A DNA stretch of 64,000 nucleotides from Bin87 sp963666865 (GTDB lineage: Bacteria; Chloroflexota; Dehalococcoidia; Lucifugimonadales; UBA3495): NCBI GenBank assembly GCA_963666865.1, contig OY763072.1:2108001-2172000 (forward strand), in the 5' to 3' direction. The translations under genes and the position numbers were made by a program. Under the pieces are notes generated by a model, which saw only the letters and a list, made by a program, of their open reading frames with translations, was not told the DNA's origin and searched no databases. Shown in pieces: positions 17,419-24,932 of this stretch. The first letter of the stretch is position 1. Each line of letters begins with the position of its first letter.

Positions 17419-18300
17419 ATGGCTTTGTTTGAGGGATTCGACCGGATGCAGATTGAGGCCGGCAGCGGCGAGCAGGTCAACCTGGTCAAGGGAGGCAGCG
17501 GGCCGCCATTGCTGCTGCTGCACGGCTATCCCCAGACGCATACCATGTGGCACAAGATCGCGCCCCGGCTGGCCGAGGACTTCACCGTCGTCTGCGCCGA
17601 TTTGCGCGGCTACGGTGACAGCGGCAAGCCCCAGGGCAGCGACGACCACTTCAACCACTGCAAGCGGGCCCAGGCGCAGGACCTGGTGGACGCCATGAGC
17701 CACCTGGGCTTCGATACCTTCTTCCTGGGCAGCCACGACCGGGGCGCTCGCGTCGCCCACCGCCTGACCAAGGACCACCCGGAGCGGGTGCTGCGGCTGG
17801 CGACGCTGGACATCGTGCCCACTCGCCACATGTTCAGCATCGTGAACAAGGAATTCGCGACTAACACCTACCATTGGTTCTTCCTCATCCAGCCCTACGA
17901 CTTCCCGGAGCGAGTCATCGGCGCGGATCCCGACTACTTCATCCGCTCCCGGTTCATGCGCGAGCGCAACGCCGAGGAAGTCTTCCCACCGGAAGCCGTC
18001 GAGGAATACGTTCGCTGTTTCAGCAATCCCGCCGCCATCCACGGCGCCTGTGAAGATTACCGCGCCGGCGCCAGCATCGACCTCGTCCACGACGAGGAGG
18101 ACTTTGACAACAAGGTGAACTGCCCTCACCTCGCCCTGTGGAGCGACCGGGGCTACGTGGGCCGCACCCAGGACGTGCTGGCGGTGTGGCGCGACTACTC
18201 CAACAACGTGGAAGGCCAGTCTCTCCCCTGCGGCCACTACATCGCCGAGGAACTCCCCGACGATGCCTACCGCCTATTGCATGAGTTTTTCACCCGCTAA
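17419..18300 (+). CDS. Alpha/beta hydrolase, fluoroacetate dehalogenase-like
   Basis: A 293-aa hydrolase closest in pattern to fluoroacetate/haloacetate dehalogenases. HGYPQTHTMWH at 35-45, DLRGYGDS, and nucleophile D107 in SHDRGARVAHR with R108 and R111 (carboxylate-binding in that family) are present; D131 follows, then H152-W153 in the cap and a late CGHYIAEELP histidine. In FAcD-type enzymes the HW and later Y hold the halide. ATG 17419 has CAGGGGGA upstream; the long in-frame extension further upstream is antisense to the lipoprotein gene and rejected. A plain epoxide hydrolase is the alternative. Confidence 0.8.
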   Translation: MALFEGFDRMQIEAGSGEQVNLVKGGSGPPLLLLHGYPQTHTMWHKIAPRLAEDFTVVCADLRGYGDSGKPQGSDDHFNHCKRAQAQDLVDAMSHLGFDTFFLGSHDRGARVAHRLTKDHPERVLRLATLDIVPTRHMFSIVNKEFATNTYHWFFLIQPYDFPERVIGADPDYFIRSRFMRERNAEEVFPPEAVEEYVRCFSNPAAIHGACEDYRAGASIDLVHDEEDFDNKVNCPHLALWSDRGYVGRTQDVLAVWRDYSNNVEGQSLPCGHYIAEELPDDAYRLLHEFFTR

Positions 18301-18305
18301 CCTGC

Positions 18306-18333
18306 CGTCGTTCCCGCTTTCGCGGGAACCCAG
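18306..18333. repeat. Single hairpin unit, CGTCATTCC family, diverged
   Basis: The stem GTTCCCGC-TTTC-GCGGGAAC at 18310-18329, flanked by CCGTC and CCAG. It lies just after the dehalogenase stop. Related unit at 18878-18904. Confidence 0.6.
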
Positions 18334-18419
18334 AAAATTGCTGCGACAGGCACAGTGGCTGGATTTGTCAACACGCTCGATGAAGTTCCATCGGGGCACC
18401 AGCCTAGAGAGGATTCCGA

Positions 18420-18827
18420 ATGACAATCGAGATTAAGCGCATACATCCCTCGAAACTCAACGCCCGCCAGAAAGAAAATTACAACTTTCAGAAGGCGGCG
18501 GCAGTGCTCGCGGACTACGGGTTCAACTGCATGAGGTTGACTGATGATTGGGAGGGAGCGGATTTCTTGGCCGTACATATCGATGGCAAAACAATGCTCC
18601 GGGTCCAGCTCAAATCCCGGTTAAGCATTGCCGAAAAGTATGAGGGAAAGAACATATGGATCATGTTCCCAAGTCTTGAAAATTGGTTCTTGGTACCCCA
18701 CGATACGTTGGTGCACATCATGGAACGAATGGGAGTGGCTTCAAACTGGCGTGCGAAGGGCAAATATTCACGCCGAGGTCAATCGCCAAAGATACGGGAG
18801 AATTTGGCCCAATTTGCCATTGAGTAA
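18420..18827 (+). CDS. Hypothetical protein, possible PD-(D/E)XK-like fold
   Basis: A 135-aa protein. The segment DDWEGADFLAV, a short turn, then MLRVQLKSR has an acidic residue followed by Q-x-K, as in PD-(D/E)XK nucleases and their inactive relatives. NIWIMFPSLENWFLVPHDTL follows. GAGAGGA lies just before the ATG. It lies between two diverged hairpin units and between unrelated catabolic genes, so it may be a recent insertion. The nuclease reading is tentative. Confidence 0.6.
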   Translation: MTIEIKRIHPSKLNARQKENYNFQKAAAVLADYGFNCMRLTDDWEGADFLAVHIDGKTMLRVQLKSRLSIAEKYEGKNIWIMFPSLENWFLVPHDTLVHIMERMGVASNWRAKGKYSRRGQSPKIRENLAQFAIE

Positions 18828-18877
18828 GATTGCATCCGCTCTCGATCAGTCAGGTTTTGCAAAACGCCCTAACCCGC

Positions 18878-18904
18878 CGTCGCTCCTGCGAAAGCGGGAA
18901 CCCG
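18878..18904. repeat. Single hairpin unit, CGTCATTCC family, diverged
   Basis: CGTCGCTCCTGC, loop GAAA, GCGGGAAC with mismatches. Together with 18306-18333 it flanks the 135-aa gene. Confidence 0.5.
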
Positions 18905-18942
18905 GGGGTTGCAGGCATTGCAGTGTCGGACCGGAGGAAACC

Positions 18943-20298
18943 ATGCCCCAAAACTACCTTGACCGACTCTCTGAGTTCGTCGCCGAACTGCGCTGGGAGG
19001 ACCTGCATCCCTCCACCATAGCCGCCGCCAAAGACGTGGTCCTGGACACCGTCGGCGCCATCATAGCCGGCAGCCGCCTCGACGAAAACGCCAACTTCGC
19101 CCGTCTGGCAACGAGCATGAGCGGCCCCGGCAACGCCACGGTCTTCGGGCATCCGCACCGCGTGCAACCTGTCTGGGCCACCATGGTCAACGCCACCGCC
19201 GGCGTCTCCCTGGAGATGGACGAGGGCAGCCGCCTGGGCGGCGGGCATCCGTCCATCCACGTTACGCCCGGCGCCATTGCCGTCGGCGAAGACCTGGGAG
19301 TCAACGGTCGGGCCGTACTGGAAAGCATCATCGTTGGCTACGAGGTCACGTCCCGTATCGGCAGCGCCACGCAGATCCGGCCCGAGGTCCACTCCCACGG
19401 CACCTGGGGCACCATCGGTACGGCGGCGGCGACAGCCCGGCTCATGGGCTTCGACCCAGACCAAACCAAGCTGGCGATGAACCTCGCCATGTCCATGAGC
19501 CCCGCCAACACCTGGACTCCCTGCATCGAGGGCGCCACCGTCCGCAATCTCTATCCCGGCCGTTCCGGTTTCCAGGGCATCATGGCCGCCCATCTGAGCC
19601 AATGCGGGTTCACTGCCATCGCCGATGGTCCCGCCGACCTGTACGGCGCCTTTCTGGGCGAGGGTTTCGACCCGGACGATGTGGTGGACGGTCTGGGCGC
19701 CCCTGGGGAGTTCCGCATCCAGCGCAACTATTTCAAGTTCCACGCTTGCTGCCTGTACAACCACCCGGCCCTGGACGCCGTGGAGGATCTGCTGCGCGAA
19801 CAGCCTTTCGCGGCCGACGACGTGGCACGCATCTACGTAACTGCCCCTCCCATCGCCGGCATCATGGCTGGCCCGGCTCCCGACAATATGCTGGCGGCCA
19901 AATTCTCCATCCCCTACGCGGTGGCGTCAGCAATCTGCCAGGGCCGCACCGACGTGCCGGCGTTTCTGCCGGATCGAGTCCAGAACGCTGGCATCAGGCG
20001 AATGGCTCAGCGCGTCGAAGTGTTATCCGACCCTGAAATGAGCCTGCGCCGCTACGACTATCCCGCCGCCCGCGTCTCCGTCCATCTCAACGACGGGCGC
20101 GTACTTGAAACCGGCGTATCGCGTCAGCGCGGAGATTTCACCAATCCCAAATCCCGCGACGACCTGCTCGGTAAGTTCAAGCTTCTGGCCGGCGAGACCC
20201 TGGGATCCGACGGAGTGCGTGAAGTGATTGACACGGCCAGCCGATTGGACGAAGTGGAAAACATTGGCGACTTGACTGGTCTCCTTTCCAGCATGTAG
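18943..20298 (+). CDS. MmgE/PrpD-family protein
   Basis: A 451-aa protein of the 2-methylcitrate dehydratase (PrpD)/cis-aconitate decarboxylase fold. Typical stretches: DVVLDTVGAIIAGSR, GHPSIHVTPGAIAVGEDLG, HGTWGTIGTAAATARLMGF and FKFHACCLYNHPALDA. The ATG at 18943 follows GGAGGAAACC; an in-frame extension upstream was dropped. The TAG stop codon is part of the 28-bp palindrome beginning at 20295. No methylcitrate-cycle genes are nearby, so a PrpD role is not supported; it may dehydrate another carboxylate. Confidence 0.85.
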   Translation: MPQNYLDRLSEFVAELRWEDLHPSTIAAAKDVVLDTVGAIIAGSRLDENANFARLATSMSGPGNATVFGHPHRVQPVWATMVNATAGVSLEMDEGSRLGGGHPSIHVTPGAIAVGEDLGVNGRAVLESIIVGYEVTSRIGSATQIRPEVHSHGTWGTIGTAAATARLMGFDPDQTKLAMNLAMSMSPANTWTPCIEGATVRNLYPGRSGFQGIMAAHLSQCGFTAIADGPADLYGAFLGEGFDPDDVVDGLGAPGEFRIQRNYFKFHACCLYNHPALDAVEDLLREQPFAADDVARIYVTAPPIAGIMAGPAPDNMLAAKFSIPYAVASAICQGRTDVPAFLPDRVQNAGIRRMAQRVEVLSDPEMSLRRYDYPAARVSVHLNDGRVLETGVSRQRGDFTNPKSRDDLLGKFKLLAGETLGSDGVREVIDTASRLDEVENIGDLTGLLSSM

Positions 20299-20322
20299 GG
20301 GCGAATAATTATTCGCCCCTAC
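20295..20322. repeat. 28-bp perfect palindrome, half-site GTAGGGGCGAATAA, copy 1
   Basis: Perfect inverted repeat with no spacer. It contains the PrpD-like stop codon and sits between convergent genes. An identical copy is at 21431-21458, and a diverged one at 61347-61374. Could act as a bidirectional terminator or a mobile repeat. Confidence 0.85.
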
Positions 20323-20346
20323 GTACCCCACCGATACACCTTGCGG

Positions 20347-21363
20347 CTACACGTCGATGCTGTAAATCCGCGCCGCGTTGTCGTGGAACATGGCCGCCCG
20401 CTCGCTGGCCGAGTACCCGCTGGTCATCCGCTTGAAGGCGTTGTACATAATGTGGTACGAGAAGGACACCTTGTCCGGCGGGAAGTTGCTCTCGAACAGG
20501 CAGCGGTCCGGCCCGAACTGGTCGATGCAGTAGGTAATAAGCGGCCCCATTTCCTGAGCCAATTGTTCCGAGCCGATTGGGGTGCTGCGCGTGTGCCAGT
20601 CAAACCCGTAGCGCGGCTGACCCACGCCGCCCAGCTTCATCACCACGTTGGGACATTGGGCCAGCGCCGCCACACCCTCTCGCCACGCCGGCATCACCTC
20701 GTCGTCCCGGTTCCCGTAGGGGCCGACGCGGATCAGGCCGCCGATGTGGTTGGAAACAATGGTGAGGTCGGGAACCGCGTTGGCGAAATCCACCAAATCG
20801 GACAGTTGCGGGAAATAGACCACGTTCTCGTACACCAGCCCCCGGCTCGCCAGAACCTGCGCTCCAGCCCGGACCTGCGGGTTCGCCAGTTGGTGTTCCA
20901 CGCTGCGGCTGTCCAGTTCCGGATGCGGGTCCCAGCCGGTGTTGTACCGGATGCCGCGGAACCGGTTGGGGCTGGCGGCCTGCAATGCGTCCAGCACCCG
21001 CGCCACATCATCGCCCAGCTCCAGGTCGGCGGCCCCAATGATGGCCGCCGCTGCCTTGGTCGGCCCGTAGAGTCCCGTCGCGCTGGCCGCCGCGATGCCC
21101 TGCACAAACTCCACCTCGCCCACCGGACGCAGTTCCTCCGGTCCGTCGGGTCGATACATCGACCGGGCCTCCAGAAATACAGTTGAGCGCACGTTGTGGC
21201 CGCTGTTCACGTCCGCCGCCAGTTCGTCCAGCAGGTAGCGGTGGTACGGAACCCGGTCCATGCGGAAGTCCCAGAAGTGGTGGTGGGCATCGCAGATGGG
21301 CAGTTCCGGCTCCAGGGTCGGTTCGGTGGTAAGGGCCAGCCAGTCGTTGTCTCCGTATGGCAT
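20347..21363 (-). CDS. Amidohydrolase family 2 protein
   Basis: A 338-aa TIM-barrel hydrolase of the amidohydrolase-2 type (lactonase, decarboxylase or imidazolonepropionase-like). DAHHHFWDF at the N-terminus has the HxH metal site; IVSNHIGG carries a second histidine and FESNFPP a late region near the metal aspartate. GGAGATG precedes the ATG. It is convergent with the PrpD gene and divergent from the Gfo/Idh/MocA gene, and bracketed by two identical 28-bp palindromes 1.1 kb apart. Substrate unknown. Confidence 0.82.
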   Translation of the reverse strand: MPYGDNDWLALTTEPTLEPELPICDAHHHFWDFRMDRVPYHRYLLDELAADVNSGHNVRSTVFLEARSMYRPDGPEELRPVGEVEFVQGIAAASATGLYGPTKAAAAIIGAADLELGDDVARVLDALQAASPNRFRGIRYNTGWDPHPELDSRSVEHQLANPQVRAGAQVLASRGLVYENVVYFPQLSDLVDFANAVPDLTIVSNHIGGLIRVGPYGNRDDEVMPAWREGVAALAQCPNVVMKLGGVGQPRYGFDWHTRSTPIGSEQLAQEMGPLITYCIDQFGPDRCLFESNFPPDKVSFSYHIMYNAFKRMTSGYSASERAAMFHDNAARIYSIDV

Positions 21364-21430
21364 TTTCGCATCTCCACAGCCTTTTTGGTTGCCGCAATCC
21401 TAGCACACCGACCACGGATGCCGGCTGAAC

Positions 21431-21458
21431 GTAGGGGCGAATAATTATTCGCCCCTAC
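21431..21458. repeat. 28-bp perfect palindrome, copy 2
   Basis: Identical to the palindrome at 20295-20322. It lies upstream of the amidohydrolase start, so the gene is bracketed by two copies. Confidence 0.85.
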
Positions 21459-21511
21459 AAAATATCGCCCCGGCGCATGGTAGGATAGCCTCGACGCACG
21501 CAATTGGATTC

Positions 21512-21539
21512 CTGGATTCCGGCTTCCGCCGGAATGACG
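21512..21539. repeat. Single hairpin unit, CGTCATTCC family
   Basis: Stem ATTCCGGC-TTCC-GCCGGAAT with CTGG before and GACG after, upstream of the Gfo/Idh/MocA gene and 53 bases from the second palindrome. Confidence 0.7.
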
Positions 21540-21562
21540 GGGGTAATCAAAGGGGGAACATC

Positions 21563-22657
21563 ATGGCCGACAAAATCCGTTTGGGCATCATCGGCGCGAA
21601 CATTCATCGGGGTTGGGCCGTCCGCTCTCACCTGCCCGCCGTGGTGGCCAGCCCCGAGTTCGAGCTGACCGCCGTCTGTACTACGCGCATGGAAAGCGCC
21701 GAAGAGTCGCGGGAAGCATTCGGCGCCAAGCTCGCCTTCGACGACTACCGGAAAATGATCGAGCATCCCGAAATCGACGCCGTGGCTGTCAGCCTGCGCG
21801 TCCCCAACCACTATGACCCTACCATGGCCGCCATCAACGCCGGCAAACACGTCTATACCGAGTGGCCCCTGGGCCGCACCACGGCCGAGGCCGAGGAGAT
21901 GGCCGACCTGGCCCGGGAGAAAGGCGTCCGCAACATTGTCGGTTTGCAGGCCCGGGCCAATCCGGCGATGCTCTATTTGAGAGACCTGGTGACCTCCGGC
22001 TACGTTGGCGAGGTGATGTCCTGCCACGTTCGCCGCATCTCCAGTGGATCCCTGGAACGCCAGTCGGACCGCACCTGGCAACGGGACCGCGAACTGGGCG
22101 CCAACACCCTCACCATCCTCTTCGGACATACCATCGACGCCTTGCGGATGGTGGTAGGCGACTTCAGCCACGTTTCCACCGTCGTCAGCACCCAGGCGAA
22201 CCAGTGGTACGAGACCGACACGGAGCAAATGGTGGACGTCACCTCACCCGACAACATCCTGGTCAGCGGACGCCTGAATAGTGGCGCGGTCGCTTCAACT
22301 CACGTAGCCAATAACCCCTGGTTCAACAGCGGTTTCCTCATGGAAATCTACGGACGCGACGGAACCCTGGTCGCCACCTCCGACGAAACGCCTAACCACT
22401 TTGGCGTGCGCGTCCAGGGCGCCCAGGGCAGCGACACCTTGCAGGATCTGCCGGTTCCGCCCCAATATACCTGGGTTTTGGAGGGAATGCCCGGCGGCGC
22501 GGTGTACAACGTCGGCCAGATGTACTACGAATTCGGCCGCGCCATCCGGGAAGGCGACGCCTGCCAGCCCGATTTCGACGAAGCCGTGCGGCTCCACCGC
22601 TTCATCGACAAAATCCAGCAGGCGTCGGATTCCGGTCGAGAAGTCGTTGTCGAGTAA
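21563..22657 (+). CDS. Gfo/Idh/MocA-family oxidoreductase
   Basis: A 364-aa NAD(P)-dependent dehydrogenase-fold protein. The dinucleotide site is LGIIGANIHRGW; the second domain has GLQARANPAMLYLRDLV. The catalytic EKP motif of the family reads E-W-P (VYTEWPLGRT), as in Gal80-like and galactose-dehydrogenase-like members. AGGGGGAACATC lies before the ATG. No sugar genes adjoin it directly. Whether it is an active dehydrogenase is uncertain because of the Trp at the usual lysine site. Confidence 0.83.
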   Translation: MADKIRLGIIGANIHRGWAVRSHLPAVVASPEFELTAVCTTRMESAEESREAFGAKLAFDDYRKMIEHPEIDAVAVSLRVPNHYDPTMAAINAGKHVYTEWPLGRTTAEAEEMADLAREKGVRNIVGLQARANPAMLYLRDLVTSGYVGEVMSCHVRRISSGSLERQSDRTWQRDRELGANTLTILFGHTIDALRMVVGDFSHVSTVVSTQANQWYETDTEQMVDVTSPDNILVSGRLNSGAVASTHVANNPWFNSGFLMEIYGRDGTLVATSDETPNHFGVRVQGAQGSDTLQDLPVPPQYTWVLEGMPGGAVYNVGQMYYEFGRAIREGDACQPDFDEAVRLHRFIDKIQQASDSGREVVVE

Positions 22658-22669
22658 GAGCGGTTCGCA

Positions 22670-23182
22670 CTACCACTCGAATCCCAGTTGAGCGTAACGG
22701 ATGAATACGGTGCCGAAGGGGTCGCCCAAAGGCCCGTTCGTCGCCAAAACTGCGATGGTATGCCGGTCACCGGGCTGGGCATTGCCGGTCACCTGAACGC
22801 GTTGGGAAACGTTAAACCCCTGTACGGTCCCCCGGTCCCGGTTGCATTCACCGTCGATCCAGATTTCGCCGTAGTCGTCCACACAGGTTTCGAACTGCAC
22901 CCGCATCCCGCTGGTGGACTGGCCGGCCACCGTGTCCGGGATGGTGATGGTGGTCCGATACCAGGCGAAGGTGAACCCTCCGGAAACCCGCGCCGGCAGG
23001 TCGTTGCAAATTTCCCAGCCCGAATCGTCGTAATCCGCCAGTCGCGCCGGACTGCCGCCCGTGGCCTCGGCCACCAACCCGCCGTTGTCTTCGCCCGGAA
23101 TATATCCTACAGCGTAACGCCAGACCGAAGCCATCGTTGCCTGCCCGTCCGGTTCCCCGATGTTGATCGTCGCTCTCGGCAT
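22670..23182 (-). CDS. Galactose-binding-like beta-sandwich protein, unknown role
   Basis: A 170-aa single-domain protein. SGWEICNDLPARV, FAWYRTTITIPD and CVDDYGEIWIDGE match the jelly-roll carbohydrate-binding domain at the N-terminus of glycoside hydrolases. No signal peptide, so it is cytoplasmic as written. GGAGGT lies before the ATG. It converges on the Gfo/Idh/MocA gene. It may bind sugars, but no hydrolase domain is attached. Confidence 0.65.
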   Translation of the reverse strand: MPRATINIGEPDGQATMASVWRYAVGYIPGEDNGGLVAEATGGSPARLADYDDSGWEICNDLPARVSGGFTFAWYRTTITIPDTVAGQSTSGMRVQFETCVDDYGEIWIDGECNRDRGTVQGFNVSQRVQVTGNAQPGDRHTIAVLATNGPLGDPFGTVFIRYAQLGFEW

Positions 23183-23248
23183 TTTAACCTACCTCCTGCC
23201 TGGTGAAATAATTTGCGTCAGCCCATATCGTTCCTGTCGCATACCCGC

Positions 23249-23626
23249 TTACAGGTTGCCTCCGTAGCCCAGTCTGCCTCTGCTGGTTGGTATCAGTGTT
23301 TCGTTGACCGAGTCCGCCGTGAACATCAAGATCTGAAGCGTAGTTGCGCCGATCAGGCAGTTATCGTCTCCCTCTGGGCCGAAAATGACCGGGCAGATTC
23401 CGTCACGGTCGGCAATGCCGGTACGAGCCTGGCCGCGTCCATAAGTCACTTCACTACCGTCGGCAAGCGCGTAATCGACCCGGGAGCGCGGTTCCAAATG
23501 GAGATACTCCAGCAGGGAAGCGGGGAACATTGAATCCGACGCTCCAGTATCAACCAACGCCTCTACCTCTACCTGGTCCCCGCCGTATAGGTTTCCGATT
23601 GAAACGGTTGTTGAAAAGGTTCCCAT
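23249..23626 (-). CDS. Retropepsin-like (clan AA) aspartic protease, second copy
   Basis: A 125-aa protein with VEALVDTGASDSMFPASLL near residues 21-39, the D-T-G-A/S aspartyl-protease triad, and LIGATTLQILMF as the later hydrophobic-Gly pair. I chose the ATG at 23626 (GAGGG before it); the longer in-frame extension reads antisense to the next gene. It lacks the 86-aa partner seen at 13107-13367, so it is a lone copy. It is more canonical than the first (DTGAS versus DTGFT). Confidence 0.8.
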   Translation of the reverse strand: MGTFSTTVSIGNLYGGDQVEVEALVDTGASDSMFPASLLEYLHLEPRSRVDYALADGSEVTYGRGQARTGIADRDGICPVIFGPEGDDNCLIGATTLQILMFTADSVNETLIPTSRGRLGYGGNL

Positions 23627-23746
23627 GGAGATTACCCTCTGGTGGCACCGGCATTCCTGCCTGTGGCGGTGAACGCAAGTAAGAAGTCTGCGCCGACATG
23701 GTACATCAATTTGTGATTTAATGACGCTGAACCTGGAGGTGGCAAT

Positions 23747-24421
23747 ATGGTCGAGCGAAAAGGTACAGCCCTGCTGGTGGTTTACGCCGATGTGGACGTG
23801 GAGCACGATGCCGAATTTAACGCCTGGTATAACGAAGAACACGTGCCCGAACGGTTGAGCGCGCCCGGATTCCTGGCTGCCGCCCGCTACGAAGCCCTGC
23901 GCGGCGGCCCCCGTTACCTGGCAGTGTACGAACTGGATTCGGCGGACGCATTGCAGACACCCGAGTACAGGCACATGAGCGAGAACCCCACGGACTGGAC
24001 GCGGCGGATGTCGCCCAACGTCGTGGGCCGGGGCACCCAGCGCCTCGTGTGTACCCAAATCTACCCGTCCGAAAGTGATCCGCACACCTTGGGGCGGGGC
24101 ATGGCGCCGGCTTTGCAAATCGGGCGCATGGACGTCCCGGCCGACATCGAGGCCAAGTACAACGAGTACTACGACACTGTGCGCACCCCGGCCAACCTGA
24201 AGATACCGGGCTGCCTGCATGTGCGCCGTTATCACGTCGTCGATGGCTGGCCTAAATACCTGACCATGTACGAGTTCGAGCACGAAAAGGTTCCGGAAAC
24301 CCTGGCGTGGGAAAACCAGCGCAAACAGGACACCATGCACGAGTACATCGGAGGAACCTACGGACACGCCCACGGCTCGCCGGGCGTTTACCGCCGCATC
24401 CTGCCGCCACGGGCCTTCTAA
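23747..24421 (+). CDS. Duplicated dimeric alpha-beta barrel protein (EthD-like)
   Basis: A 224-aa protein with two similar halves. Each has a strand, then a segment like FNAWYNEEHVPERL (first half) or YNEYYDTVRTPANL (second half), then a conserved RY/RRYHVVDGWPKYLTMYEFE. This is the dimeric alpha-beta barrel of EthD/DUF-type monooxygenases or stress proteins, fused as a tandem. GGAGGTGG precedes the ATG. Followed by a PPOX gene on the same strand. Function unknown. Confidence 0.65.
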   Translation: MVERKGTALLVVYADVDVEHDAEFNAWYNEEHVPERLSAPGFLAAARYEALRGGPRYLAVYELDSADALQTPEYRHMSENPTDWTRRMSPNVVGRGTQRLVCTQIYPSESDPHTLGRGMAPALQIGRMDVPADIEAKYNEYYDTVRTPANLKIPGCLHVRRYHVVDGWPKYLTMYEFEHEKVPETLAWENQRKQDTMHEYIGGTYGHAHGSPGVYRRILPPRAF

Positions 24422-24432
24422 TGGCTGTTTGC

Positions 24433-24460
24433 CGTCATTCCGGCGCAAGCCGGAATCCAG
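24433..24460. repeat. Single hairpin unit, CGTCATTCC family
   Basis: CGTCATTCCGGC, loop GCAA, GCCGGAATCCAG between the EthD-like and PPOX genes. Confidence 0.7.
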
Positions 24461-24481
24461 CACCACTTGGGAGCGATAGCC

Positions 24482-24925
24482 ATGCCTCGTCCACTCTCAA
24501 CGCAAGAAGCCCACGATTTCCTCGACAGCAAACCCGGTTGGATCGTGCTCACGACCATCGGCCCGGACGGGTTTCCCCACTCCGTGCCGCTGGGGTATTT
24601 CCGCTTGGGCGACGAAATCCTCATGGGCGTGCGCGCCAACACCCTGAAGCTACGCAACATACAGCACAATCCCAAAGTCAGCCTGGTGCTGGAGACCGGC
24701 AGCACCATGGCCGACATCAAGGGATTGATGGTGCAGGGAACGGCCACCGTGCACACCGAACCGGACGACCTGCTGCATTATGCCCGGGAGGCGGCCAAAC
24801 GGCGCGGGGTGCCGGAGGAGGAACTACCCACCGAACCTCGCCCCGGAGCCGCTTACATCAGGGTCACCCCACACCGGCTGAGGTCCTGGGATTATTCGGG
24901 TGATCCACCCCGAAGGCGTCGGTAG
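24482..24925 (+). CDS. PPOX-class pyridoxamine 5'-phosphate oxidase-like flavoprotein
   Basis: A 147-aa split-barrel protein that binds FMN or F420. WIVLTTIGPDGFPHSVPLGY, ILMGVRANTLKLRNIQHNPKVSLVLE and a late AYIRVTPHRLRSWDY form the family pattern. I chose ATG 24482 because GGGAGCG lies 8 bases upstream; an in-frame TTG at 24467 is an alternative. Likely reduces or oxidises a small substrate with an F420 or FMN cofactor; which one cannot be told here. Confidence 0.8.
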   Translation: MPRPLSTQEAHDFLDSKPGWIVLTTIGPDGFPHSVPLGYFRLGDEILMGVRANTLKLRNIQHNPKVSLVLETGSTMADIKGLMVQGTATVHTEPDDLLHYAREAAKRRGVPEEELPTEPRPGAAYIRVTPHRLRSWDYSGDPPRRRR

Positions 24926-24932
24926 GGTCTGT

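Noticed and set aside
18628..18942. In-frame N-terminal extension of the PrpD-like gene
   Set aside because: It overlaps the 135-aa gene and the hairpin repeat; ATG 18943 follows GGAGGAAACC.
23627..24466. In-frame extension of the second retropepsin
   Set aside because: Reads antisense to the EthD-like gene, which shows a clear duplicated domain.
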